Positions 1 through 8,094 of a stretch of DNA of 64,000 bases are shown here, piece by piece. A program made the translations under genes and the position numbers. The notes under the pieces were generated by a model, which had not been told where the DNA came from, did not search any database, and saw nothing but the letters and a program-made list of their open reading frames with translations. How positions within the stretch are numbered: position 1 is the stretch's first letter; every line of letters begins with the position of its first letter. The DNA lies in NCBI RefSeq assembly GCF_001573155.1, contig NZ_JRWG01000005.1, positions 62,001-126,000 on the forward strand. The letters are read 5' to 3'. This DNA is from Aequorivita aquimaris. Lineage in GTDB: Bacteria > Bacteroidota > Bacteroidia > Flavobacteriales > Flavobacteriaceae.

Positions 1-102
1 ATATTGATTTGACCGTGAAGCATTATAACTATTAAGAGTATTTTAAGTGAATGGCACGACTATTACAATTGTTAATAGTGGTAAAATAAACCTTATAAAA
101 GC

Positions 103-144
103 AAAACCCACCCAAAAACGAAATTCTTGGGTGGGAAAAAAATT
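103..144 (-). terminator. terminator of grpE-dnaJ
   Basis: CCCACCCAA (107-115) pairs with TTGGGTGGG (127-135). Read on the minus strand, downstream of the dnaJ stop, the hairpin is followed by a T-rich tract (TTTTGCTTTTA). The rest of bases 1-223 holds no gene. A 7-bp inverted repeat (ACTATTA 59-65 / TAATAGT 73-79) lies beyond it. Confidence 0.7.
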
Positions 145-223
145 GCTATGAAAAAGAAAAATTATCACTTCTAAGATGAAGCGACTTTTCAAATATATAT
201 AAAAATATTTATTTAACGTTTAT

Positions 224-1333
224 TTAAGAGAACATATCTTTCACTTTTTCAAAAAATGATTTGTCCTCCTTTTCGGGTTTTGGCTGAAAATGTTCGTCAT
301 TATTCATTTTTTCGAAAAACTCCCGTTGCTCTTTTGATAAAGATTTTGGAGTCCAAACATTGACATGTACAAGCAAATCTCCTGTTCCGTAACCATTTAT
401 ACTTGGAATGCCTTTATTTCGAAGTCTCAAAATTTTTCCGCTCTGTGCTCCACTGTCAATTTTGATACGTACTTTTCCTGTAACGGTCTCAATTTCTTTG
501 GAGGTTCCCAAGGCGGCTTCAGAAAAGCTTATGTATAGATCATAATGTAGATTGTCTCCTTCACGTTGCAATGTTTCGTGGGGCTTCTCTTCAATCGCAA
601 CCAATAGATCGCCTGCAATTCCATTGCCCGGCGCGTCATTTCCTTTTCCGGATACTTTCAGTTGCATACCATCTACTACACCTGCTGGAATTTTGATAGA
701 AACTGTTTCTTCAGTAATCAGCATGCCTTCGGCATCTGCATTTGCGGGTTTTGAATCTACAATCTGGCCCAAGCCTCCGCAAGAACTACAGGTAGCCGAA
801 GTTTGCATACGGCCCAAAATAGTATTTTGAATGCGCGTAACCTGCCCCTGGCCGTTACAGGTGGAACAGGTTTTATAAGTAGTTCCCTTGGCTAATTTTT
901 TCCGCTTAACCTTTATTTTCTTCTCAACGCCGTTGGCAATTTCTTCTAAAGTTAGTTGCACGCGAATACGCAGGTTGCTTCCTTTAACGGTTCTGCGGCC
1001 ACCGCCACCAAAACCGCCCCCGAAACCACCGCCAAAGGCACCGCCAAAAATATCTCCAAACTGGCTGAAAATATCTTCCATGTTCATGCCACCGCCGCCG
1101 AAGCCGCCGCCTTCAAAGGCACGATGCCCAAACTGGTCATAACGCGAACGTTTATTTGGGTCGCTAAGGACTTCATAAGCTTCGGCAGATTTTTTAAACA
1201 TTGCCTCTGCTTCGTGATCGCCTGGGTTTTTATCGGGATGGTATTGTAGCGCTTTTTTTCGATATGCCTTTTTAATTTCGGCAGCCGTGGCACTTTTTGA
1301 TATTCCTAAAATTTCGTAATAATCTTCCTTCAT
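224..1333 (-). CDS. dnaJ: chaperone DnaJ (Hsp40) with reduced zinc finger
   Basis: Co-chaperone that delivers unfolded proteins to DnaK and stimulates its ATPase in the cytosol. The 369-residue protein has an N-terminal J domain with HPD at residues 32-34, a Gly/Phe-rich linker (about 73-112) and two C-terminal substrate-binding domains. Only two CxxCxGxG-type motifs are present (CSTCNGQG and CSSCGGLG) instead of the canonical four. They correspond to motifs 2 and 3, so one zinc centre (center II) is kept and center I is gone. I recall this as usual for flavobacteria. The gene starts 1 base after grpE ends, so the two form an operon; dnaK is not in the window. Confidence 0.97.
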   Translation of the reverse strand: MKEDYYEILGISKSATAAEIKKAYRKKALQYHPDKNPGDHEAEAMFKKSAEAYEVLSDPNKRSRYDQFGHRAFEGGGFGGGGMNMEDIFSQFGDIFGGAFGGGFGGGFGGGGRRTVKGSNLRIRVQLTLEEIANGVEKKIKVKRKKLAKGTTYKTCSTCNGQGQVTRIQNTILGRMQTSATCSSCGGLGQIVDSKPANADAEGMLITEETVSIKIPAGVVDGMQLKVSGKGNDAPGNGIAGDLLVAIEEKPHETLQREGDNLHYDLYISFSEAALGTSKEIETVTGKVRIKIDSGAQSGKILRLRNKGIPSINGYGTGDLLVHVNVWTPKSLSKEQREFFEKMNNDEHFQPKPEKEDKSFFEKVKDMFS

Positions 1334-1334
1334 A

Positions 1335-1886
1335 TTATTGTCCTATAACCACTTTTGGGTAGCGGATTATCTTGTCGCCCAAAGTATATCCTTTTTCCAC
1401 TACATCTATAATTTTGCCTTTCAGTTTATCTTCGGGTGCTGGAATTTGGGTAATTGCTTCGTGCGAATCTGCATCAAATGCATCACCCGGTTTTACATCC
1501 ATTAAATGAAGTCCCTTAGATTTAAGGGTCTCACGCAGTTTGTTATGAATAAGCTCCACACCCTTGTGAAGACTGTCGTCCTCACTTTTTTCTATTTCTT
1601 TCAAGGCACGCTCAAAGTCGTCCAAAACTGGCAATAAAGAACCAATTACATCGGCACCTGCAGTTTTAAACATATCTACCCGTTCACGGGCAGTACGTTT
1701 TTTGAAATTTTCAAACTCTGCAAAAAGACGAAGATAGCGATCCTTTTCACGCTGAAATTCTTCCTGCAATTCGGCAAGTGCATCGGTTACTTTTTCCTCA
1801 GCGGCTTCTTGTTCACTTATATCCGTTTCGTCAAAACCTACTTCTTCTTCATATTCGGTTTCTTTCATTTTATCTTTTTTGCCCAT
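1335..1886 (-). CDS. grpE: nucleotide exchange factor GrpE
   Basis: Nucleotide exchange factor for DnaK in the cytosol. The 183-residue protein has an acidic N-terminus, a long helical segment and the typical GrpE C-terminal beta domain. A longer reading from an ATG at 1934 is possible, but a consensus promoter -7 box (TACTTTTG, minus strand 1927-1920) lies inside that extension. The ATG at 1886 is therefore preferred: the upstream codons would not be transcribed. It is first gene of the grpE-dnaJ operon. Confidence 0.95.
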   Translation of the reverse strand: MGKKDKMKETEYEEEVGFDETDISEQEAAEEKVTDALAELQEEFQREKDRYLRLFAEFENFKKRTARERVDMFKTAGADVIGSLLPVLDDFERALKEIEKSEDDSLHKGVELIHNKLRETLKSKGLHLMDVKPGDAFDADSHEAITQIPAPEDKLKGKIIDVVEKGYTLGDKIIRYPKVVIGQ

Positions 1887-1919
1887 AATAGCGTTTCTTT
1901 CAATTTTTTCTGAAGGGAG

Positions 1920-1952
1920 CAAAAGTACTGCCATTTGTTTTAAAATGTCAAA
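1920..1952 (-). promoter_or_regulatory. grpE-dnaJ promoter
   Basis: On the minus strand, TTTG (1952-1949) is followed after 21 bases by TACTTTTG (1927-1920), matching the Bacteroidota -33/-7 pattern. The -33 region sits inside two tandem 8-bp copies of AAAATGTC (plus 1942-1949 and 1950-1957), i.e. repeated TGACATTTT on the transcribed side, a possible regulator site. Confidence 0.7.
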
Positions 1953-2007
1953 ATGTCACAGCATTTTAATTTAATATAACTTTAAGAAAATTCATTTTGT
2001 TTAAGCA

Positions 2008-2015
2008 TATTTTTG
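2008..2015 (+). promoter_or_regulatory. -7 element of the YceI-family gene
   Basis: TATTTTTG fits TAnnTTTG and lies 25 bases before the start codon. No good -33 TTTG is seen at the expected distance, so the call rests on one element. Confidence 0.4.
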
Positions 2016-2040
2016 CCAATCAAAACAAAAACCAATATTT

Positions 2041-2694
2041 ATGAAATCTACATTTTTGAAAATAACGTTGATGGCTTTTATCACTGTAGGAGCCTTCTCA
2101 TGCAAAAACAATGAAAAAGAAGCAGAAACAACAGTAGAAGAAGCTTCCGAAGCCACTGAAATGGCTACAGAATATACAGTAGACACTGCTGCTTCTACTA
2201 TTATGTGGGAGGGTGCTAAGCCCACTGGAAAGCACCACGGAACAATAAAACTTTCTTCAGGAACGGTTCATTTAAACAATGGAAATATTGAGGCCGGAGA
2301 GTTTGTAATTGATATGAACAGCATTACTAATGAAGATCTGGAAGGTGATGACAAAGCTAATCTAGAGGCTCACTTAAAAGGAACTGTTGAAGGCAAGGAA
2401 GGTGATTTCTTTAATGTAAAAGAATATCCAACCGCTAAATTTGAAATGACAGGCATCGAAAATAACGTGGTTAAAGGAAATTTGACCATTAAAGACAAAA
2501 CCAATGCTATTGAATTTCCTGCAACTGTAACTATGGAAGGAGATAAAATGATGCTCAAGAGTGAGACTTTTGAAATAGACAGAACTAAGTGGGATGTTAA
2601 CTACGGTTCAAAATCTATATTCCCAAATTTGGGCGATAAGTTTATAAACGACGCTATGAAAATTACCGTTTCATTGGTTGCCAATAAAGCTTAA
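2041..2694 (+). CDS. YceI-family lipoprotein
   Basis: Exported lipoprotein of 217 residues. A lipobox ends at Cys21 (AFSC) after a hydrophobic signal segment, followed by an acidic linker and a YceI-like lipocalin domain (about 45-215). YceI proteins bind isoprenoid-type lipids in an eight-stranded barrel; the ligand here is unknown. Motifs supporting the family are the WEGAKPTGKHHGTI stretch, repeated beta strands and the terminal DAMKITVSL. It is a single gene with its own promoter element, ending at a bidirectional terminator shared with the convergent epimerase gene. Confidence 0.9.
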   Translation: MKSTFLKITLMAFITVGAFSCKNNEKEAETTVEEASEATEMATEYTVDTAASTIMWEGAKPTGKHHGTIKLSSGTVHLNNGNIEAGEFVIDMNSITNEDLEGDDKANLEAHLKGTVEGKEGDFFNVKEYPTAKFEMTGIENNVVKGNLTIKDKTNAIEFPATVTMEGDKMMLKSETFEIDRTKWDVNYGSKSIFPNLGDKFINDAMKITVSLVANKA

Positions 2695-2719
2695 TCCAGA
2701 AGAATTTTTTTATAAACTG

Positions 2720-2750
2720 AAGAGAGGCAAAACTGCCTCTCTTTTTATTT
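2720..2750. terminator. bidirectional terminator
   Basis: AAGAGAGGCA (2720-2729), loop AAAC, TGCCTCTCTT (2734-2743), then TTTATTT. It serves the YceI gene on the plus strand and probably the convergent epimerase gene. Confidence 0.8.
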
Positions 2751-3657
2751 ACAGTAAATCCTGTAAGGCGTTTTCCAAATTATAATACTTAAAAGGATAA
2801 CCAAGTTTCTCAACTTTTTGGGAACTCACCAACTGCCCTTCCAAAACCAAGACAGACATTTCGCCCAATAACAATTTGATTGCAAAATCTGGAATGTTTG
2901 GCATCCAGAGCGGACTGTCCAGCTTTGATGCAATCATCTTGGTCATTTTTTTATTTTGAACAGGGTTTGGTGCCACTGCATTATATTTTCCTTCCAGCTG
3001 GTTCGTTAGAAGAAAAAGATAAATTCCTGCAATATCTTCAAGATGGATCCAGGATATCCACTGTTCTCCGCTACCTAAGGGTGCGCCCACTCCAAGTTTT
3101 ATTGGTTTTACCAATTTTGGCAAAGCCCCGTCATTTTTTGCCAAAACCACTCCTGTGCGTACTTTGCTCACTTCCATTCCCATATTTTTAAATTGGGCAG
3201 CGGCAGCCTCCCAAGCCACTACTACTTCGCCCAAAAAGGTATCATCAACCTCTTCATTTTCCTCAGTATATAGCTTAGTCTTTGAGTTTGGATAGATACT
3301 GATACCACTTGCAGAGATAAAATGTACAATATTGTGATCTATTTTTAGAAGCGTATCGCGTAGCAGATTGATAGATTCTAATCTACTTTCAAGAATAATC
3401 TTTTTATATTTTTTGGTCCACCGTTCAGAAATAGTGGCTCCAACCAAATTAATTATTGCCGTTGCACCATCAAAAGCCTGAAAATCAATCTCACCTTTTT
3501 GAGGATTCCAATAGAACCCTTTATAATTCTCGGTGTTTTCAATTTTTTCACGACTGGTTGTGAGGTAGTTAACGGCAATTCCGGCAGCATGACATTGACG
3601 AACAATTTCACTACCTATAAGGCCTGTAGCACCTGTTATCAACACTTTTCTACTCAT
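2749..3657 (-). CDS. TIGR01777-family NAD-dependent epimerase/dehydratase-like protein
   Basis: A 302-residue short-chain-dehydrogenase-like protein with an N-terminal Rossmann nucleotide motif (TGATGLIGSEI, about residues 8-18) and the TIGR01777/YfcH family pattern: RLESINLL, SASGISIYP, the GSGEQWISWIHLED region and the C-terminal DUF1731-like tail with GxMSxLVLEGQ. The substrate of this family is not known; a nucleotide-sugar or quinone-related role is only speculative. It has full length for the family and is cytosolic, without signal peptide. It stands alone on the minus strand. Confidence 0.88.
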   Translation of the reverse strand: MSRKVLITGATGLIGSEIVRQCHAAGIAVNYLTTSREKIENTENYKGFYWNPQKGEIDFQAFDGATAIINLVGATISERWTKKYKKIILESRLESINLLRDTLLKIDHNIVHFISASGISIYPNSKTKLYTEENEEVDDTFLGEVVVAWEAAAAQFKNMGMEVSKVRTGVVLAKNDGALPKLVKPIKLGVGAPLGSGEQWISWIHLEDIAGIYLFLLTNQLEGKYNAVAPNPVQNKKMTKMIASKLDSPLWMPNIPDFAIKLLLGEMSVLVLEGQLVSSQKVEKLGYPFKYYNLENALQDLL

Positions 3658-3774
3658 AATTTTAAATTTAGAAATTCAAATGAGAATAGCAAAGGGTGTT
3701 AACGGAAGATTGTGAATTGTTTGTTTTAAATTGGTTAATCTACCCCCTTTTGGCAAAGTCAAAGTATAATGAAT

Positions 3775-4443
3775 TTAAATTTTTGTGCCTCTCAACATTT
3801 CCTTTTTCCCCGGAGGTCCAGAAAGACGCTCCACTTCAAAACCAACGGTTTGCATGGCGCGACGGGCATTGCCATTTGCCGCATAAGTAACCAAAGCGCC
3901 GTTCGGGTTTAGTGCCGTGTACATTTTTTTAAAAATTTCCTCGGTCCAGAGTTCTGGCTGAACTCGGATTCCGAAAGCATCAAAATAGATAAGGTTGAAG
4001 GAATTTTCAGAATTTATTTCAGAAAAGAATTTCTGCTGTTTAGTAAGTTGGAAATTTTCAGAGATGCTGCTTATTTGCTCCCAAGGGGAATGGTGCATTG
4101 TTAAAAATATTTTTTCCGATGCATTTAAAAGCGAAGTATAATTAAGCTTAACAATCTCGCCTATCTCCAAGGGATATGCCTCAACACCGGTATAATGGAC
4201 CTTAAACGGATTTTTTTCAGTTTCCAAAAAAGTTAGGAGTGCGTTCAGACCGGTCCCGAAACCGATTTCGAGAATTGAAACTTCTGTTTCCTTATTTTTA
4301 GAAAACCAATGATAAAGCCCTTCCTTTATAAAAACGTGAAGGGCTTCGGCTATTGCACCATGCTTAGAGTGATATTGCTCGTCCCACTCTGGAATATGCA
4401 AGGTGTAAGAGCCGTCGCCCGTTTTAAACAAAGTTCTCTTCAA
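3775..4443 (-). CDS. mnmD: tRNA 5-methylaminomethyl-2-thiouridine methyltransferase, MnmD type
   Basis: Monofunctional methyltransferase that makes the last step of mnm5s2U34 synthesis on tRNA wobble uridines. The 222 residues contain the DUF752/MnmC1 fold: SAM-binding ILEIGFGTGLNALL (about 60-73), the aspartate-rich YFDAFG motif and a C-terminal NGNARRAMQTVGFEV segment. The FAD-dependent MnmC2 oxidase half found in the E. coli fusion is absent. The start codon is TTG at 4443, only 4 bases after the DUF4920 gene stops, so the two genes are co-transcribed. Confidence 0.88.
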   Translation of the reverse strand: MKRTLFKTGDGSYTLHIPEWDEQYHSKHGAIAEALHVFIKEGLYHWFSKNKETEVSILEIGFGTGLNALLTFLETEKNPFKVHYTGVEAYPLEIGEIVKLNYTSLLNASEKIFLTMHHSPWEQISSISENFQLTKQQKFFSEINSENSFNLIYFDAFGIRVQPELWTEEIFKKMYTALNPNGALVTYAANGNARRAMQTVGFEVERLSGPPGKKEMLRGTKI

Positions 4444-4447
4444 AAAA

Positions 4448-4963
4448 TTATTGTTTTTCCTCTTCGGGAATTAATACGCCGTGTGCCTCAAAAGCAAGTG
4501 TGCGCTTTGGCTCGGTGATGGCTGCAATTTCCTCTGGAGTGGCGCCTCCGTCTTCGGCGTAGTGACGTTGGTCTTCAACGCTCATTTCTTCAACATAAGC
4601 TTTTCCTTCAGCAATGATGCTCTTACCAGCAATATCTTTTGGCATAAAGAAGCCATAATCCTTAAAACGTACCATAGCCTCGTTCTCTCCCATATCAACT
4701 TTCATCCAGCAACCTTTCTTTTGGCACACTTCCTTCACTTGCGTAGTAAATTTTACGTTTATGGTGTCGCCAGCCTTTAAACCGTTATACTTTTCGATTA
4801 TTTCTGATTTAGTCAAAACATCTTCATCGGTAATTTTATCGCCAAAAGTTTGATAGTTAACCGCTATTTCTTCCGTTTCAAGCACTGGTGTATCTTCAGT
4901 TTTTTCGTTTTTACAGCTAATTAAAACTGCCATTATTGAAAATAAAAATAGAATTTTTTTCAT
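4448..4963 (-). CDS. DUF4920 domain lipoprotein
   Basis: A 171-residue lipoprotein: hydrophobic leader with lipobox ending at Cys17 (VLISC), a short acidic linker, then a DUF4920 domain with the conserved CxxxGCWM motif (CQKKGCWMKV) followed by a small OB-like beta region (MVRFKDYGFFMP). Function is unknown in the family; the paired cysteines suggest metal or redox chemistry at the cell envelope, which is inference. It is the upstream partner of mnmD. Confidence 0.85.
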   Translation of the reverse strand: MKKILFLFSIMAVLISCKNEKTEDTPVLETEEIAVNYQTFGDKITDEDVLTKSEIIEKYNGLKAGDTINVKFTTQVKEVCQKKGCWMKVDMGENEAMVRFKDYGFFMPKDIAGKSIIAEGKAYVEEMSVEDQRHYAEDGGATPEEIAAITEPKRTLAFEAHGVLIPEEEKQ

Positions 4964-5075
4964 TTTGAAGTATTTAATAAATTATTGATTGGTAATGCGT
5001 TGCAATTTTAATGATTTTTTGAATTTTATATGGCCTAAATTTTACCTATTTTTACAAAATAAATAATTCTTTTTC

Positions 5076-6146
5076 ATGAATTCTTCCACCACCCAAAAAA
5101 TTGACATACAAAAAGTTTCAACTTCCAGAATAGGAGATGTAGATTTTGACAACCTTACTTTCGGAAGCACTTTTAGCGACCATATGTTTGAATGTGATTA
5201 TAAGGATGGAGAATGGCAGAACCCTACTATTAAACCTTATGGACCTTTAACCATTTCACCTGCGGCAAAGGTTTTTCATTACGGTCAGGCAGTTTTTGAA
5301 GGAATGAAAGCCTTTAAGGATGAAGATGGTAAAGTGTGGCTTTTTAGACCTGAAGAAAATTTTAATAGAATAAACAGGTCATCTAAAAGAATGGCCATAC
5401 CAGAATTTCCCAAAGATATATTCTTTGAGGCATTGACAACTCTGGTAAAAATGGATAAGGATTGGGTTAAGCCCGGCCTAGGGAATTCATTGTACATACG
5501 CCCTTTTGTAATGGCAACCCAAGTGGGGGTTTCGGCTTCCCCATCTACAGAATATAAGTTTATGATTTTGATGTCGCCCGCCCAAGCATATTATACGGGA
5601 GATGTTAAGGTTGTAATCGCTGAGCATTACAGCCGTTCGGCAAATGGCGGAGTGGGTGCTGCAAAAGCAGCCGGAAATTATGGCGCGCAATTTTTTCCAA
5701 CAAATTTGGCACGAGAGAAAGGTTTTCAGCAAGTAATCTGGACAGATGCCAGTGACCATAAATATTTAGAGGAGGCAGGAACGATGAATGTATTTTTTCG
5801 TGTGAATGATACGCTCCTTACCGCTCCAATAAGCGACCGGATTTTAGACGGTGTTACCCGCAAAAGCGTAATAGCTATTGCAAAAAGAGACAATATTAAC
5901 GTTGAAGAAAGACCTGTTTTGGTTTCAGAAATTGTGGAAGCCGCAAAGAACGGAAGTCTAAAGGAAATTTTTGGCGCGGGAACAGCTGCGGTTATAAGCC
6001 CTGTAAGCGCCTTTAGCTATAAAGAAACTGTTTATGAACTTGAAATGCAAAAGAATGGTTTTGCAACCCGCTTCAAAAATGAGTTAATGAATATACAGTA
6101 CAACAGAAGCGAAGATCCCTTTGGCTGGAGATTTGAGGTTGTATAA
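5076..6146 (+). CDS. ilvE: branched-chain amino acid aminotransferase
   Basis: PLP-dependent transamination of leucine, isoleucine and valine with 2-oxoglutarate in the cytosol. The 356-residue protein is a class IV aminotransferase of the BCAT-II (eukaryote-like) branch: YGQAVFEGMKAF near residue 70, the PLP lysine in AAKAAGNYG (about residue 195), QVIWTD and the EEAGTMNVFF signature, and GAGTAAVISPV for cofactor phosphate binding. It is full length. It is monocistronic and ends at a strong bidirectional terminator. Confidence 0.95.
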   Translation: MNSSTTQKIDIQKVSTSRIGDVDFDNLTFGSTFSDHMFECDYKDGEWQNPTIKPYGPLTISPAAKVFHYGQAVFEGMKAFKDEDGKVWLFRPEENFNRINRSSKRMAIPEFPKDIFFEALTTLVKMDKDWVKPGLGNSLYIRPFVMATQVGVSASPSTEYKFMILMSPAQAYYTGDVKVVIAEHYSRSANGGVGAAKAAGNYGAQFFPTNLAREKGFQQVIWTDASDHKYLEEAGTMNVFFRVNDTLLTAPISDRILDGVTRKSVIAIAKRDNINVEERPVLVSEIVEAAKNGSLKEIFGAGTAAVISPVSAFSYKETVYELEMQKNGFATRFKNELMNIQYNRSEDPFGWRFEVV

Positions 6147-6167
6147 CAGTTTCTGACAGTACATTTT

Positions 6168-6203
6168 AAAAAATCCAAAACCTTCTCGTTTTGGATTTTT
6201 TTA
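6168..6203. terminator. bidirectional terminator of ilvE and the MazG-like gene
   Basis: A perfect 14-bp stem: AAAAAATCCAAAAC (6168-6181) and GTTTTGGATTTTTT (6188-6201), with A and T runs on both sides. Confidence 0.85.
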
Positions 6204-6587
6204 TTTATCAAGTATAGCTCGAATGTCAGGTTTAAAGTAATTGGGCCCCTTTAAAACTTTACCGTCCTCACGATATATTGGCTTACCATCATTGCCAAGC
6301 TTGCTCATATTGCTTCGCTGTATTTCATTAAATACTTCTTCAATTTTGTGTTGCATTCCGTGTTCAATAATGGTTCCGCACAAAATATAGAGCATATCAC
6401 CTAGCGCATCTGCCACCTCAACCAAATCATTGCTATTTGCCGCTTCAAGATATTCTTCGTTTTCCTCACGCATAAGTTCATAGCGTAAAAGATTTTTCTT
6501 TATTCCTAGATCGGCAGTGGGAGATTCCTTCATACCCAATCCAAATGCATTGTGAAATTCGGACACTGCGGCTATTTTATTCTTCAT
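6201..6587 (-). CDS. MazG-like nucleotide pyrophosphohydrolase
   Basis: A 128-residue all-alpha NTP pyrophosphatase of the MazG/phosphoribosyl-ATP-pyrophosphohydrolase-like type. The metal-binding pattern is visible as EENEEYLEA (ExxE) followed by the ADALGDMLYI helix (DxxxD). Such enzymes cleave (deoxy)nucleoside triphosphates or related compounds to monophosphates and pyrophosphate; the substrate is not predictable here. The C-terminal LKGPNYFKPDI is typical of the flavobacterial group. It diverges from the small membrane protein gene at 6634. Confidence 0.85.
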   Translation of the reverse strand: MKNKIAAVSEFHNAFGLGMKESPTADLGIKKNLLRYELMREENEEYLEAANSNDLVEVADALGDMLYILCGTIIEHGMQHKIEEVFNEIQRSNMSKLGNDGKPIYREDGKVLKGPNYFKPDIRAILDK

Positions 6588-6605
6588 ATTATAATTTATA
6601 AGGTG

Positions 6606-6613
6606 TAAATTTG
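6606..6613 (+). promoter_or_regulatory. -7 element for the small membrane protein gene
   Basis: TAAATTTG matches TAnnTTTG, 20 bases before the ATG at 6634. No clear -33 is visible. Confidence 0.45.
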
Positions 6614-6633
6614 CCCCGTAAAACTACACATTT

Positions 6634-6822
6634 ATGTTTACTACCGGCCAATTTGTTTTTGCTGTTTTATTTTTTATTGTCTTCGTCATTATTATGGTTT
6701 ACAGCTATCGTGGCGACAAAAAACTTCATAAAAAACAGTATAAGGGCAGTCTCTGGATTTTAGTGGGTTTTATTGCTTTTATTGTATTTCTTCTACTCGT
6801 AAAGACGTATTTAAAAAATTAA
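6634..6822 (+). CDS. small two-helix membrane protein
   Basis: A 62-residue protein with two hydrophobic segments (about 6-24 and 42-58) separated by a basic cytosolic-type loop (YRGDKKLHKKQYKG). No family name can be given. The composition, consensus promoter element and position between two well-defined units support a real gene. It may help a membrane complex, but nothing in the neighbourhood points to which one. Confidence 0.65.
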   Translation: MFTTGQFVFAVLFFIVFVIIMVYSYRGDKKLHKKQYKGSLWILVGFIAFIVFLLLVKTYLKN

Positions 6823-6906
6823 TTTTTCTCTCTGGCTGAAAAATATTTTACTGTTTATCCCTTTCCTGTATAATTTTTCTTAATCATTTTTAGGTACCGT
6901 TTCGAT

Positions 6907-6932
6907 AAAAATACCCTAAAGTAGGTATTTTT
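6907..6932. promoter_or_regulatory. candidate activator operator
   Basis: Perfect inverted repeat AAAAATACC (6907-6915) and GGTATTTTT (6924-6932), spacer CTAAAGTA. Its centre lies about 42 bases upstream of the start site predicted from the -7 box at 6951, the usual place of an activator that touches RNA polymerase. Confidence 0.5.
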
Positions 6933-6950
6933 CAAAAACTCTTCCCGTCT

Positions 6951-6958
6951 TAATTTTG
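6951..6958 (+). promoter_or_regulatory. -7 promoter element of the 6.96-kb transcript
   Basis: TAATTTTG matches TAnnTTTG exactly. There is no TTTG at -33; the palindrome at 6907-6932 occupies that area, which fits an activator-dependent promoter. Confidence 0.5.
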
Positions 6959-6961
6959 TCT

Positions 6962-7137
6962 CAGACAATCTAAACCTTGACTAACCCAAAACCTTTCAAT
7001 TGAACTAATTGAATTAGCGAATTGAATTTCTATGAAAAAACCTACAGGTGCATTGTGAGTGAGGAAATATAATAATTTTTCTCTTTGAGGAGGGAGGAAG
7101 ATTGAAATTAACAGATCGATGCACTATGGTTTTTTTT
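6962..7137 (+). ncRNA. candidate structured RNA or leader element
   Basis: Predicted from promoter to T-run. AAAAAACC (7035-7042) can pair with GGTTTTTT (7128-7135), and GTGCAT (7048-7053) with ATGCAC (7119-7124), separated by a small internal loop; the apical part is purine-rich (GAGGAGGGAGGAAG). The final stem runs into eight T, as in an intrinsic terminator. It could be an independent small RNA or a 5' leader controlling the lipoprotein gene at 7209. No known RNA family is recognised. Confidence 0.35.
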
Positions 7138-7208
7138 AAATACAGCACTAATTTCAAATATTCAAAATACATTCAACTAGAAAAGTAACCTAAAAACCAA
7201 ATTAAAAT

Positions 7209-8018
7209 ATGATCAAATTAAAACTAGTTTTTCCGTTTTTATTAGCTTTTTCAATTTTTTTTATAAGCTGTGAAAAAGAAGAATCTGAACCGGAGCCAGA
7301 ACCAATAGAAGTAAACGAAACTTCTATAATACCTTCTTCCACTTTTGGAAGAACCAACAATTATTTGGGGTGTATAGAAATTTCTAGCAGAATTACTAAT
7401 ATTAAAGTTTGGGATCACGGAACGGTTGATGATGATATTGTTTCTATAATAGCCAATGGCAATACTATTATTGATGAACAGACACTCAGAGGTCCATCAG
7501 ACCCAATTAGTGTAGATTACGATTTTGGATACAATGGGTTTAATTATGTAACACTCTATGCACATAATCTAGGGAATATTCCACCAAATACCTGTACCAT
7601 ATCTATAAATGGCGTGGAATTTATTCTAGAAGCAAATCTGGACGCCAATGGTTCTATTGATGTAATTGTGGGTGGATACGGAGTAGATTGTAGCAATGCA
7701 GGTAGTGGCGGCGGAACCGGTGGAGGTGGCGGCGGAACCGGCGGTGGCGGAAGCGGTAAAGGAGATGTTAAATTCTGGACCAACCAAGATTATGGTTGTG
7801 GGCCAATAACCGTTAATCTTAGCGGTGTTGGAACCAGCACTATAACTGGTTATTACTACGCCGGGACACCAGATTGCATTAATGATGGTTATGGAGGAAA
7901 CTTTAATGACCTACCCGAAGGCACTTATAATTATACGGCAAGCTGCCAAGGTTATAATTGGGATGGTTCCATTACAATTACAGAAGACTCCTGTTTACGT
8001 TTTCAACTTACGTTATAA
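7209..8018 (+). CDS. hypothetical exported lipoprotein with Gly-rich linker
   Basis: A 269-residue protein with a signal segment and lipobox ending at about Cys21 (FFISC), then an acidic spacer of alternating Glu-Pro. Residues 40-155 form a beta-rich domain with two conserved-looking cysteines, followed by a Gly/Thr/Ser-rich linker (about 164-190) and a C-terminal beta domain of about 80 residues with four cysteines. I do not recognise a family. The architecture suggests a surface protein with two globular modules. Its leader contains the structured RNA candidate described above. Confidence 0.75.
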   Translation: MIKLKLVFPFLLAFSIFFISCEKEESEPEPEPIEVNETSIIPSSTFGRTNNYLGCIEISSRITNIKVWDHGTVDDDIVSIIANGNTIIDEQTLRGPSDPISVDYDFGYNGFNYVTLYAHNLGNIPPNTCTISINGVEFILEANLDANGSIDVIVGGYGVDCSNAGSGGGTGGGGGGTGGGGSGKGDVKFWTNQDYGCGPITVNLSGVGTSTITGYYYAGTPDCINDGYGGNFNDLPEGTYNYTASCQGYNWDGSITITEDSCLRFQLTL

Positions 8019-8043
8019 GTGTTGATTTGAATTGTTCAAAACT

Positions 8044-8080
8044 AAAAAGCTCTTCGCATAGACGAAGAGCTTTTTTTTTG
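8044..8080. terminator. bidirectional terminator
   Basis: GCTCTTCG (8049-8056) and CGAAGAGC (8063-8070) with flanking A5 and T9. It lies between the lipoprotein gene and the convergent M49 peptidase gene. Confidence 0.85.
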
Positions 8081-8094
8081 CTTTAAAAATACCT

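Larger units (their letters stand above)
6823..7208. other. 386-bp intergenic region with palindrome and structured RNA candidate
   Basis: No coding gene. It holds a 9-bp palindrome (6907-6932), a consensus -7 box (6951-6958), and a long-range paired structure ending in eight T (7035-7137), each listed separately. Bases 7138-7208 are AT-rich and carry only the leader of the next lipoprotein gene. Confidence 0.8.
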
